A program made the position numbers and the translations under genes. A stretch of 64,000 bases of DNA from Terfezia claveryi (taxonomy: Eukaryota > Ascomycota > Pezizomycetes > Pezizales > Pezizaceae): positions 1 through 64,000 of the forward strand of contig WHUX01000147.1 in assembly GCA_015179025.1 (NCBI GenBank), read 5' to 3'. Below, piece by piece: positions 11,501 to 22,818 of the stretch. The number at the start of each line of letters is the position of its first letter. The first letter of the stretch is position 1. The notes under the pieces are model-generated. The model ran no database searches. It saw only the letters and a list, made by a program, of their open reading frames with translations, and was not told the DNA's origin.

Positions 11501-12331
11501 TTCTGCGAGCTTCTGGGGATTAAAGTGCGCTTGTCAACGGCATATTACCCCCAGACGGACGGCCAATCGGAGAGAATGAACGCCATCATGGAGCAGTATC
11601 TGTGGGCCTTCGTCAACTACCAGCAGGATAACTGGGTTTCGTTGCTGGCCACCTACGAATTCGCCGCGAACAACCAGTTCTCGGAATCCTCCAAAACCTC
11701 TCCTTTCCTGGCTAATTACAGTTAGCACCCCCGGTTCGTGGATGCTCTGGCGCCCCTGCAAAAAGCCCACCCCCCAGCTAAGGAGTTCGCGGTTGAGATC
11801 GCTAAACTCCACCGTACCCTGAAAGCCGAGCTGGGATATGCGCAAGCCAAGCAAGCTGAGTATGCCAATGGATCACGGCTGCCAGCCCCCAGATACTAGC
11901 CAGGGGACAAGGTGTGGCTCTCCAGCCGGCACTTCCGGACAGAGCGGCCATCTCGCAAACTCGACCACAAGTTCTTGGGTCCATTCGAGGTGTTGGCTGC
12001 TGTGGGTACTCATGCCTATCGATTGAGGTTCCCCAAGGACATCAAACGCCACCCGGTCGTCCATGTTTCTGAGATCGAGCCTGCTGCAGAGGACCCTCTT
12101 CCAGGACAAAAACACCCCCCGCCTCCCCCCGTGGTTATCGAAGGTGAAGAAGAATGGGAGGTGGAGGAAGTATTGGACTCGCGGAAGAGGTATGGGCATC
12201 TGCAGTACAAGGTCAAATGGCTGGGAGATGAGGAGACGACCTGGCAACCAGCGGAGGACCTGGAAAACGCACAGGACTTGGTCACACTGTTCCACCAGCG
12301 TTACCCCCAGAAGCCTCGCCCCGCCCAGTGA
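8490..12331 (+). pseudogene. Element B pol (protease, RT, RNase H, integrase, chromodomain)
   Basis: The protease has IDCGASG (about 8638). The RT has [13 protein letters not shown] and the catalytic YLDDILIYS (about 9826). RNase H opens with [11 protein letters not shown] (about 10270). An Ala-Glu-rich linker is at 10724-10868. The integrase has the H-H-C-C finger (HHDTLVAGH, CHVCKHAK) and the DDE triad in TMDF, SDRGPQF and DGQSER. A chromodomain (EEWEVEEVLDSRKRYGHLQYKVKWLG) closes the protein at 12331. Breaks: a frameshift near 9010, TGG to TAG at 10034 and 11723, and CAG to TAG near 11897. Confidence 0.9.
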
Positions 12332-12557
12332 TATTCTTGTCGTCCGGGAATTGGTTAGCAGGGTTGTTATTGTCGTTGTTGCTATTGCCATTGATGTTAT
12401 TGTCGTTGATGTCGTGGTTATTGTTGGTACGTACTTCCAGCGTTGGTGTTGTGTTATGGGTTATTGGTTTTGTTCGCCTCTTCTGTTTGTTTGTTTGTTT
12501 GTTTGTTTTTTCACCTTGCCTTTCGTCGCTGGAGCTCCGAGCCTAAAGGGGGGATAG

Positions 12558-13005
12558 TGTCACAACCGTCCCTTCCCAGCCTAGTCTGACCTCGTTGTTG
12601 TTATCTCGGCTCCCCAGATAAGGGGTCTCGGGAACCTTATTCCTTCCGATAGCCTTGGCCAGTAAGGAAGCCTGTATATATAGCTTGCTCTCTCCGCCCT
12701 CTCGTTGGATCTCTATCCAACGTCTTGTATATCCAATACAGGGCCTTGCTTCTCTCCACGCTGGTGCATCTCCCTTGTGCACCTCCTTGTCTCGCCTCGA
12801 CTCTGCAGCCCTGCTGCCTCCCTTGACACACGCGGCAACTGCTTCTACGTGTCTTGTGTCCCTTGCCCTCTGCCTCTCTTGCCTCTTGCCCTTGCCCCTG
12901 TCCCAGCCTTCCCCTATCACACATGTAGCGTTCCTACGTGTACGATCTCCTTGTCCACTGCCTAGGCGTACCCCTTGGTCGCCACGTCCCCCGAGCCTCG
13001 TTACA
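12558..13005 (+). repeat. Element B 3' LTR
   Basis: 448 bp, preceded by the purine tract at about 12542-12557. The same TGTCACA start and CGTTACA end as the 5' copy, with a few transitions between them. It is followed by the target CATGG. Confidence 0.9.
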
Positions 13006-13820
13006 CATGGTACAAAACCTCGGCCGTGCCCTGGCGAATCTGGCTATCCCTACGCTAACCACCACCACCAAAACGGAAAGTATCCCCACCCCCCTAAGTT
13101 CAATGGGGATAGGGCTCGTCTACGAGCCTGGAAAAATGCGGTGAACTTGAAGTTAAGCGGAGATTCGGCTAGGTTTCCATCAGAACAACACCGCCTGGCC
13201 TATGTGTTTGCTCTGCTGGATGGCAAGGCCACGGATCAAATCCAGCCATATGTGCTCGAGACAGGGATCAAGCTCGACAACGTCTTAGCCTTGTTTGTTA
13301 TCTTAGATCGGGCGTTCGGAGATCCTGATGCAGTGGGGACGGCCAGTCGAGCGCTCCGGGCACTGAAACAGCGCAACTCAGAGCTGTCTACTTACATCGC
13401 AGAGTTCTCGAGGCTGGCCGCAGAGGTAAGGTGGAACGACCAGGCTAAGTTCGAGCAATTCCAGGAGGGGCTCAGCGATGAGCTCCAACAAGCCATGGTT
13501 ACCCTCCCCGCGGTTGATACCCTCGAGGAGTTGATCGACCAGGCCTCCCGGATGGAACAGCGGATGTCCCGGCTCCGCAACCGCCCCCCGTTCAGGCTAG
13601 CTCCTCGTCTCCCACCACTCTAGCAACACCATGCCACCAAAGCAGCTCAGGCCCCTGCCCCCGCCAATCAACCAGCACACCCATCGTTGGTGGCAGGAGG
13701 GCCCACCCCCATGAATTTATCGTCAGGCAGATCCTGCCTGACCCAAGAAGAGAGGGAACGCCGCTGGAATAATGGGCTATGCATAGCCTGTGGGAAGGCC
13801 GACCACTTCATTGCGGCTTG
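13006..13820 (+). pseudogene. Element A gag, C-terminal part
   Basis: This continues the gag of A after element B. Capsid residues DGKATDQIQPYVLETGIK and AFGDPDAVGTASRALRALKQ match B, D and E. A stop (TAG) is at 13621 in the Pro/Gln linker, and a one-base loss sits near 13090. The zinc knuckle CIACGKADHFIAAC is cut at its last Cys by the LTR of element C at 13821. Confidence 0.85.
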
Positions 13821-14499
13821 TGTAATGGAGAACGTTATTTCATTGCTTATATAATTGATTATATACTTTTGTATTTCCTATATTACTACTATGTTATGTA
13901 ACTAAGCCTCTCGGTTGAAGGACTAGCCTTCTACTACCCCATACTGTTTTATAAGCGTCCATAGCACGCGGAATCTGCTATGGGAAGTTCCATGGCACTT
14001 GCCATATGAAGACACCCCCATTATGGCCGCGTGACCTCTGTTTAAGGCGTGTGACTGATTACTATGGCCACATGACCATCGTTTATGTCGTGTGACTCAT
14101 TACTATGGCTACATGACCCCTTTTGTATAGCACACCACCTTCTGGTGTGCCACCCTTTATTGTATTTATTTCCTTAGTCATCAGATCTCAGAGGAGTATA
14201 AATAGGCCGCTGGATTCCCTCTGGAATCCACAGAAAGACAAGAAGCAACCAAGCAAGCCTTCAAAGCAAGCAAGCCTATATTCCGATCAGATCAAGATCA
14301 TATAGCTTAGATAGCACAAATCATATAAGATAGATTACACCAGTTAATTACTGTTCCCTTCGGGAACGTCCCACATAGTAATCTCCCTACCCTTCTGAGG
14401 TCTTACCTCAGCAGAACCGAAATACACAAACGTCCGTGCCTATGGATATAGATTGTATAAATGGTACCGAATGAATACTGTCTAGTACCATTCATTACA
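13821..14499 (+). repeat. Element C 5' LTR
   Basis: 679 bp. It carries two units of a ~39-bp direct repeat (TATGGCCACATGACC.. to GTGTGACTCATTAC) at about 14020-14115; the 3' LTR has three. The TATA-like AGGAGTATAAATAGGCC is at about 14192. The same LTR occurs alone, inverted, at 37340-38017. Confidence 0.92.
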
Positions 14500-14727
14500 T
14501 TTTTTTTAACTTACTTACCTAATCTTTACTCTTAAATCCAAGGCCTGATCAACCTTCGGATACCTTTATTACACTCACGCAAGTGTATACAATTCGACAC
14601 TTAAGTGCACATATAAAATTGATATCGTTATTCAACTAGCTAGCCAACAAAAAATCCAACAAACGAGACATCAGACTCTCAACTGCAATACATCAACAAA
14701 AGACTTCGAAGCAAGCTAAGCAGAGCT

Positions 14728-15330
14728 CTAACGGGCAGTGGTATCCCACATTAAACAATCCCACCCTCGTTCACAACACTTTTCCCAATAAGATCGACAA
14801 CTCATCTTGCACTCCTGGCAACCGCCATTACATCTGTACCTATAAATCCAGTACACCATTGAAAAACCGGCCCCCCAGGTCCCAGGAATAATTGGTCTAA
14901 ACAACCAAGCATCACAATCCCAAGGCTCAAATCTCGCTGCCTCTACTGCAGCCATTTCCTCCAGAAAAGAATTACCTCCATCAGAACCTTCTTTAGGCCC
15001 AGATATCTCTACCAATACCTCTGCGCCCTCAACGTCTACCTCAACACACCAATCAGAAAAAGTGACACTCCTACTGGAAGAACTAGAACTAGATTCTAGA
15101 CCAGTAGACGAAGAAAAACCAAGACCATAAAAAACATCAGGATCCTGACATCCAGCCTCACCAGCCTCGTGAGCCACCGAGCCAACAGAACCGTCAGTCG
15201 AATGGAGATCATAAGGATCATCAGCTACCACACCATCAGCACAGAAAGGTGCCAAACAAGAAAAGTAACTCGACGATCGTATCGCATAACCAGCTGCATT
15301 TGGTTGTGGACAGATGACGAAATCAGACAT
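14728..15330 (-). CDS. Antisense Cys/Trp-rich ORF in element C leader
   Basis: A 200-residue frame runs on the minus strand from ATG 15330 to a stop at 14728, between the 5' LTR and gag. It overlaps the gag start (ATG 15314) by 17 bp in a head-to-head arrangement. Composition is protein-like: an acidic, Ser-rich middle (SSSSSSSRSVTFSDWC) and a C-terminus of clustered Cys and aromatic residues (CNGGCQECKMSC, then YWEKCCERGWDC). It has no stop, while the sense frames of C are full of them. No family was recognised. A chance open frame is possible but the length and composition argue against that. Confidence 0.55.
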   Translation of the reverse strand: MSDFVICPQPNAAGYAIRSSSYFSCLAPFCADGVVADDPYDLHSTDGSVGSVAHEAGEAGCQDPDVFYGLGFSSSTGLESSSSSSSRSVTFSDWCVEVDVEGAEVLVEISGPKEGSDGGNSFLEEMAAVEAARFEPWDCDAWLFRPIIPGTWGAGFSMVYWIYRYRCNGGCQECKMSCRSYWEKCCERGWDCLMWDTTAR

Positions 15331-16849
15331 AATGGCATCTGAACCTAGTAAGAAGACTAAGAGGTCGAGACGGTTAACTATGTTACCCGAAGATATTAAG
15401 AAATTAGTAGAAGAAACTCCCAGAAAAACCAGATTTATAGTTCCTAACACAGAAGGGGAAATAAATCTGCCCATGGATATAGAAATAGGAGAACCAGGTG
15501 GAGCAGGAACCAAACTATATTTTAGTATGGCTCTACCTCTCGCACCAGAAGAATTTTGGGATAGACATCTTCCAACAATTGAGGAGATTTTAAAATATAC
15601 TCGCTCAATGGGACATGCCCAACAATATCATTCTGATGATACTCGACTCTTAATGGAAGCCGTAGTAAAACACTATTTATGGCTAACACCTTACCCATTC
15701 AAAGAAAAGGATTTAGAAATGAACACATTTTTAAGCAAGGAATTAAAGAAACCTGTTGTTCCACTCTTAAGGAAACCGAATTGGGTAATAAATAACTGGG
15801 AAGAAATAATGTCATTCATGATGAGCGGCACTCATCTAGAAGAATCAGCACATACCGTGGAGGATTTTTTCAATCCTAGCAAAGAACTTCCAGGAGCATT
15901 CCTGAGAACACCAAAAGATCAATCGAAAGGCAAAGGTCGAGCACCTGAGACACCAGAAAGGAGGACTGGGTCAGCCAAAGAACCAGACGACAAAGACCAA
16001 CCACCAGAAGATATAGAATTACCAGAAGATGATGATGATCTAGATACAGGACTACACCAACAGCAGCAGAAAACACAAGGAGGAGGACGAGACCCCGATG
16101 ATAGCGGAGATGATAGCTCGGACTCTGATAAGGCATCGTCAGTTGTAAGTCAAACTCTTAAAAGAAAACCCAAACGAGGAAAATCAGTTGAACACCAGCA
16201 ATGGGAATCTACAACAGGAATGGTTACAATGGGTAACCATAAAGCAACGAATGCTTTAAAAGGAATAAAGATTGATATGCCAGAAAAATTAAGAGGAGAA
16301 GACAAAAAATGGCAAGACTCACAATATTTTGACTCTTAGGCCACAGCAATACAACGTTGGTTTGTTCTCAAAAGAATAGATTTGGAAGGCGCGTTAGCTT
16401 TGGAAATTGTTGGATTCAGAATGGAAGGAAGCGCACTTACTACTTATAATCAATTCCTAAGAGAAAAAGGAAAGAATGCAATATTCTTTGGTTTCATACT
16501 AGCGCTAAGGGATTTTCTGATACCCTCTACTAGTAAGGACATTTTGTAGAAACGATGGGAGACAGCCACACCATACAAGGATGGACGTCACATGGGAATC
16601 AAACAGTTTGCCAACTGGCTTACTGAAATGCAAATCAAATTGATTGACAAGGATGGCAAACAATCAATATCACAGGAAATAAAAAGAAGAAAGTTTCTTA
16701 ATCACCTGCCGCCATACATGTCAGCTACATTAATTCCTTTAATCAAAGAAAAATGGTTATATGATCAGCTCGTACATCAAGTGGAGTCATATGAAGCTTC
16801 CAAGAAGGATATTGCCCCACCATCCACAACAAATATATCCCGATGACAA
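15314..16849 (+). pseudogene. Element C gag
   Basis: ATG 15314 opens a 341-residue frame that stops at 16339 (CAA or similar to TAG) and goes on in the same frame to a second stop at 16549 and a third at 16846. The start is basic (KKTKRSRR), the middle is an acidic and Gln-rich linker, and the later part resembles a capsid region (RRKFLNHLPPYMSATLIPLIKEKW). It is unlike the gag of the other five elements. Confidence 0.75.
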
Positions 16850-16996
16850 AACCCTCAGAATGAAAATCGAAGTCACGGTCCACGCAGGGACTAGAATTAA
16901 CAACAAAAAACAGGATTTAATCCTAGCAGCAATCCCAATACCAAACCCAACACAGAAAATCGGAAGGACTCAGATTGGGACACCATCACAAAAAAA

Positions 16997-17557
16997 TTGG
17001 ATCAAAAGACGAAGATGCAATTAATTAAAGACAAGAAATGTCTATGGTGTTGGAACCCTAGACACTCCTACAAGGACTGTAGGAAACGAAAAAATAAGGT
17101 ACCCATGCGTACAGCCGCACAAGATTTAGCTATGCCGATAGCCACCAAGGATAAAAACAACAAGGATAAAATCAAGGAACGACCCTTGTCAAGACAGGTA
17201 CCAGATTTTAGCAAGGTATTCGTTAAAGCTAATAAACACCCCGCACTAGCTTTAATTGATCTCCAAACGAAGGGAGGAGACTTAATCAATTCTCAATTTG
17301 TACACCTATACAAAATACCAACTAGAAGTATCGAGAAGAAATCATTAAGTACTACAATTAAAGGCTCAAAGGGAACGATAGACAAAGCTTGTACTATCAA
17401 ACTTGATTGGATAGGTTATGTAGAAGAACGAACGTTCTATGTAGCTCATTTGACTGGATGGGACATGATTCTAGGAGAACCTGCTCTCAGCAAGGTGCGA
17501 GCAATAATTCCTGCCCATCAGGAACCAGTTACTATCCAACCGGAAAACATTCTATGA
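16997..17557 (+). pseudogene. Element C zinc knuckle and protease
   Basis: The CCHC knuckle CLWCWNPRHSYKDC is at about 17041-17082. The protease region follows with ALIDLQTKGGDLINSQF (about 17245), where the usual Asp-Thr/Ser-Gly is replaced by an Asp-Leu-Gln-Thr form, and GWDMILGEPAL (about 17458) is the second conserved protease strand. A stop at 17557 separates it from the RT frame. Confidence 0.75.
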
Positions 17558-17590
17558 TTCCAGCTAAGTGTATGGAAGGGATCTAGAACC

Positions 17591-19110
17591 ATGGCGAATG
17601 GTATGAGATCAGCGTATACACAGGTCAGCTGTGAATCAGTCACAGATTATAGTGAACCGGATAATTGGGAAAATATTAGTGACGCAGACGAAACCGATTC
17701 AGAAAGAGAACTCGTGATAGCTGTTTCTATGGTACAGAAACAATTCAACCCTGTAACAGAGTTTCCCTTATTATTTCCCAAGACAATTCCATGGGAATTA
17801 CCGCCACTAAGGAAAATTAATCACTCTATCAAACCAAAAGTAGGAGCTACTTGGATACCAAAATGGCGACCCTCAGGACATCGATTTAGACAACAAATCC
17901 ATGACAAATTAGTCGAAGAAGAAGCGTCAGATCGCATATATAGAGTAGAAAATGATACAAATGCTGTAGTCATGTTCACTATCCCTAAACGAGATAAACC
18001 GGAAGAAGCCAGATATGTCAATGACTGTCGAGACCGCAATTTAGCTGTCGAACCGGATCACACCCCATTGCCAGATATTAATGAAGCAATTGAACTAGTA
18101 GCGGAGAATCCCATTTGGACTAAGGTCGACTTAGCCAACGGATTTTTTAATATCAGGAACGATGAAGAATCTGAGCAACACTCTACCTTTTTATGTCATA
18201 TGGGATATTTCAGAAGTAGAGTTATGCAATAAGGGGATCATAACGTACCTGCTACCATGGTTCACGTTATGCATGAAATTTTTAAGGACATGGTCTATAA
18301 AAATTTAATCATCTATATTGATGATATTATTATATTCTCCAAAACGTATGAAGAACATGTAGAATTGTTGAAGAAAGTACTTCAACATCTACAGGATGAG
18401 AAATTTTATCTCAAAGAAAGCAAATGCCAGTTCTTTACTCCAAGATTTGAAATCTTAGGACACGTTTTGACATCAGATGGATTACATGTAGACCCGAAGA
18501 AGAGGACTACTATATTAACATTTCCAACTCCTACAAGAAAAAAGGATCTTAGAGGATTCCTTGGAATCGTTAATTATCTCCGCAGATTTATTCCTGACTT
18601 GGCATCGTATGCAAGCACCCTGTCAGAACTGCAAGGAGAAACAAAGAAATGGGAATGGACAGATACTCATAACGCAGCGTTTGAAAAACTCAAGGAACTC
18701 GTGAATTCCCTACACGTTTTAAAACCCTGGAATAATGAATCTACTGAACCCAAATATTTAGTCTGTGATGCTAGTAATGTAGGAATAGGATCTTGGATAG
18801 GTCAAGGACCATTAACACATATCAGACCATCATGCTTCCACTCTAGAAAATTTAATCCAGCACAACTCAATTATCCTACCTTTCAAAAGGAATTATTAGC
18901 GATTATTGACTCATTAAAATTTTTTGAAGCACAATTAAGAGGTCACAAGTTCACTATCCTTACCAACCACAAACCGTTAGTAACCTTCCATACTCAAACG
19001 CCTGCAAGTCAAAAATTGAGGCGAAGGCAAGATTACCTAATGGAATTTGATACAGACATACAGCATACTGCAGGAAAGGAAAATTTGATAGCAGACGCTC
19101 TATCAAGAAA
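17591..19110 (+). pseudogene. Element C reverse transcriptase and RNase H
   Basis: RT blocks: AVVMFTIPKRDK and RYVNDCRDRN (about 17965-18040), TKVDLANGFFNI (18118), then a TAA at 18230, and the catalytic IYIDDIIIFS (about 18310). The connection domain (GFLGIVNYLRRFIP) and RNase H (KYLVCDASNVGIGS, KELLAIIDSLKFFE, ADALSRKHK) follow without a stop up to 19110. The element is a chromovirus-like Ty3 member, separate from the A/B/D/E/F group, whose motif is YLDD. Confidence 0.85.
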
Positions 19111-20520
19111 GCATAAATACTTGGACACTCCCACCACCGAGGACGATTATATTTCCAACAGCATCGATCCTCCTAACCATACCTACAACCGTAACATCTC
19201 TACCAACGCTTTAAGAACTTTCCACTCACCAGAAACCTCTACTAAGAACAATATGGTTTCTCGCGGAGCTATCAATTTCAAGCATGTCGACTGCGACTTC
19301 AACAAATGTCGTGGAAGAGCCGAAGAACTTGGACACCATATCTTTTGTCCATACTTCGAAGGCATCCAGGATGAAGAAAGCGAATATGACATGATGAAAG
19401 AAGAAGAGTCCTCAGACGATGAGACTCTATCCACCATACCAGAAGAAGTTTTCAGCGGGTATGATCATGTACCCAATATAAACAAGAACAAACCCTTAAT
19501 AGTTCTCGGACTAAGATATAGGCCTCCATCTTCTGAAAACGCACAACAAAATACCCTCGCTCCTGAAGAAGCGAAAGAAATTGCTATCGACCTGGCTCAT
19601 AGCAATTGGCAACAACACAAAAGGATGCACTGGTCTTTTGCCGTGATTTTTACTGTCCAGTTCATGGCAGCTCCCACGCCATGAACAACCGCATGTTCAC
19701 CGTCGAAACATGTGCAATTTGCAATCACCACGGACATGGCAGTTTGAACTGTACCTGACAGCCTCAGTTCTTAAGAAGGAGAAGGAATTCCTTACGACTC
19801 GTATTGCGTATATCCTAGCCGCAAATGAGCCTCAAAAGGAACTAGCACCAGTACAACAAACCCAGCTTATCCACCTCTACCAGCTCTCAGCCGAAAGAAG
19901 CTATCCAGGAAATCGGAGAATGGGCAAAAAGATGGATTGCCAACAAGCCGACACAACCCACTCTCCAACCCAGCATTCAGTTCAGTAACCCTACCGAACA
20001 GATGACCAACCGACAAATGGAACAGGAATCATGGATACTCCTGTTGCTCCACAACAACATGGAATGCACCTCAACAACCAGCTGCAACCGCTAGTAGCAG
20101 TAATGCGATTCCAATCAACACCGCGCCATCACCACTCGTTCTAAAAAGCGAGTAGCCATTGACGAAGATCTACCCTCTTTCATTCAAGACACCAAGACCT
20201 CCAGACAGCGTTATGATTTCTGTAAGTTCTCAGGACATAATGCTTCTACATGCAAGGAGAAGAAACCCACCATCAATGACTTCAACACAAGGATCGAACC
20301 GACCCTCAACAAGCTCATTGAAGAGAAGCACATCAGCGACGGATTTGAAGATGACAAGGACTACTTCATCACACACTGGCTTGACCAAGGAACAGGTATG
20401 AAAGCCGCATATCAATCATGCATGAGAGTATGTCCTATCTGGAAGAACTATTATGATACCTTTGTGAATCGTAAGGATCATAGAAGAAAAGACGGATTTT
20501 TGTATGTCAAGAACTGACAA
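19111..20520 (+). pseudogene. Element C extra His/Cys region between RNase H and integrase
   Basis: After RNase H the frame continues to 19684 with a region that has no place in ordinary Ty3 pol: CDFNKCRGRAEELGHHIFC (about 19288-19345, a possible zinc site), then an acidic tract. Past the stop, other frames show further Cys/His clusters, CRDFYCPVHGSSH (about 19640) and CAICNHHGHGSLNC (about 19711, CCHC-like). The region is about 1.4 kb and has several stops and shifts. A comparable insert is absent from the other elements here. Confidence 0.55.
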
Positions 20521-21900
20521 GGACAATGGAGACTAGTCTTGCCCTCTACCTTTAACGTCGAAGGTAAGAACTATCTCGAATTGGTTATTAAAGATGCACA
20601 TGAAGCAACCGCTCATGGTGGCATTGAAAAAACGATGAAATATCTTACTGACCGATATGATTGCCAGTCCTTTGCAGAACCAACTAAGGACTATATCAGA
20701 AGTTGTATACTTGTCAACGGACAAAGTATTCCAACAAGGCGCCACTTGGACTCGTAACCCCATTACATGTACAAGCAGGCCATGGACTGACATATCGATG
20801 GATTTTCTTAAAGTAGCACCTGTGTTTACTAAGTGTTCAATTTTGTACCCGAATATTCCTGTTGAAGAAGATCATGTAGTTTGTATTTCACGACTTTGGA
20901 CGATTGTTGATAGACAATCAGGATTCAAGTTTCTTATTCCTGTCTCAGATAATTTCACAGCAGAACAATGTACTGCTACCTTTGATACTCATGTAGTCCC
21001 GACTATGGGATACCCTTTCTGTATTGTTTTTGACCGCGACACTCTTTTTATGTCAATGCCTTTCAAGATTGGGCTAGGAATAAAGGAATCAAGTTGGAAC
21101 CATCCACCGCATATCATCCACGTGCAGACGGACAATCGGAAATTGTGAACAAAGAAATTCTACAAGTAGCAAGAGCCTGTAAAATCGAAGGATTTGATTG
21201 GCTACAGAAACTACCAGAGATACAGTTGAAACTTAACTCTAGGTATAATGCCGCTAGACAGAATAGTCCCTTTTCCATACTATTTGGATTTAATGACATC
21301 TTGGCGTATCGATACTTCCATACCCCATTAATGCATATGTACCCGCAAATGAACGTCATGAGGTAACGTCTAAAAACCTATATGACGCCAAGAAGACTCA
21401 AGCATCTCAAGCGAACAAACGACTACCCAATACAGCCAAATTTTCAGTCGGACAACAAGTTATGCTTTCCTCAGAAAATATCAACCTATCGAAGTCTCAC
21501 ACAAGCTCAAACCAAAATGGCTAGGCCATTTCCCATTATTTCTAGTAATCGAAACGCAATAACTATAGCCTAGACCTATCCAGTCAACCTGACCTCCACC
21601 TCATATATAATACTTTTCATATTTGCAAACTTAAACCCTACTATAAAAACGATCCTACCCAGTTCCCTCAAGACAATCTCAGGAACCAGGACCAATTCAA
21701 GAAGATCGTTATGAAGTTGAAAAGGTATTAGAATTCAGAACAGCTCCTCGAACTGGAGAAAGACAATATAAGGTCAGATGGCTAGGATACACTCCTAAAT
21801 ATGATTCCTGGGTAAACGCCAAGGATATCACCACCGAAATTCTTCAAGACTTCTGGACGACCGGAAGCATGGAAGATACATTCAAGAGACGTCGAAGGAC
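20521..21900 (+). pseudogene. Element C integrase and chromodomain
   Basis: The zinc-binding start HEATAHGGIEKTMKYL is at about 20600, with CILVNG where the second Cys pair should be. A frameshift near 20735 leads to the catalytic core: TDISMDFL (about 20786), VFDRDTLF (about 21030) and, after another shift, ADGQSEIVNKE (about 21124). A chromodomain is at about 21715-21860 (VEKVLEFRTAPRTGERQYKVRWLG). The purine tract GTGGGGAAG precedes the 3' LTR at 22103. Confidence 0.8.
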
Positions 21901-22102
21901 TAAAGGAAAAAAGGACCACGAACCAGAGATGAGACCCGAGCTCTCATCCAACAAGAACGAGATAGAATCATGAGTCAAGGAAACACTAAGGATATTCACG
22001 TTAATGCTAATGTATTAACAATGCATCAAATCTTAGGACGTATGGAAACCAATATGGCAGAGCGAAGGAAGTAAGGATAGGAAATCCTTCTATGTGGGGA
22101 AG

Positions 22103-22818
22103 TGTAATGGAGAACGTTATTCATTGCTTATATAATTGATTATATACTTTTGTATTTCCTATATTACTACTATGTTATGTAACTAAGCCTCTCGGTTGAA
22201 GGACTAGCCTTCTACCACCTCCTATTGCTTTATAAGCGTCCATAGCACGCGGAATCTGCCATGGGAAGTTCCATGGCACTTGCCATATGAAGACACCCTC
22301 ATTATGGCCGCGTGACCTCTGTTTAAGGCGTGTGACTCATTACTATGGCCACATGACCATTGTTAAGGCGTGTGACTCATTACTATGGCCACATGACCAT
22401 CGTTTAAGGCGTGTGACTCATTACATGGCCACATGACCCTTTTGTACAGCGCACCACCTTCTGGTGTGCCACCCTTTATTGTATTTATTTCCTTAGTCAT
22501 CAGATCTCAGAGGAGTATAAATAGGCCGCTGGATTCCCTCTGGAATCCAAAGAAAGAGAAGAAGCAACCAAGCAAGCCTTCAGAGCAAGCAAGCCTATAT
22601 TCCGATCAGATCAAGATCATATAGCTTAGATAGCACAAATCATATAAGATAGATTACACCAGTTAATTACTGTTCCCTTCAGGAACGTTCCACATAGTAA
22701 TCTCCCTACCCTTCTGAGGTCTTACCTCAGCAGAACCGAAATACACAAACGTCCGTACCTACGGATATAGATTGTATAAATGGTACTGAATGAATACTGT
22801 CTAGTACCATTCATCACA
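22103..22818 (+). repeat. Element C 3' LTR
   Basis: 716 bp, longer than the 5' copy because it has three units of the ~39-bp repeat (22320-22435). The end is ATCACA instead of ATTACA. The sequence then enters the integrase finger of element A. Confidence 0.92.

Larger units (their letters stand above)
6792..13005 (+). mobile_element. Ty3/gypsy chromovirus element B
   Basis: 6.2 kb with 448-bp LTRs (6792-7239 and 12558-13005), inserted in the gag of A with the target CACGG/CATGG. The internal order is gag, protease, reverse transcriptase, RNase H, integrase, chromodomain. The purine tract CCTAAAGGGGGGATAG stands directly before the 3' LTR. Several nonsense codons and at least one frameshift mean it cannot make full proteins. 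Most stops are TGG to TAG, CAG to TAG or CGA to TGA by comparison with D, E and F. Confidence 0.92.
13821..22818 (+). mobile_element. Ty3/gypsy element C, a distinct chromovirus family
   Basis: 9.0 kb with LTRs 13821-14499 and 22103-22818 that begin TGTAATGGAG and end TTACA/TCACA. Its proteins differ clearly from those of A, B, D, E and F. It lies between the gag knuckle and the integrase of element A, and the flanks GCTTG (left) and CCAAC (right) do not match. A missing target duplication plus the lost 2.8 kb of A suggests recombination between two C copies that had inserted at different places in A. The coding frames have many stops. Confidence 0.9.

Noticed and set aside
19111..19684. Independent host gene with a zinc site inside element C
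   Set aside because: It is in the same frame as RNase H without a stop between them, so it belongs to the pol polyprotein of the element.
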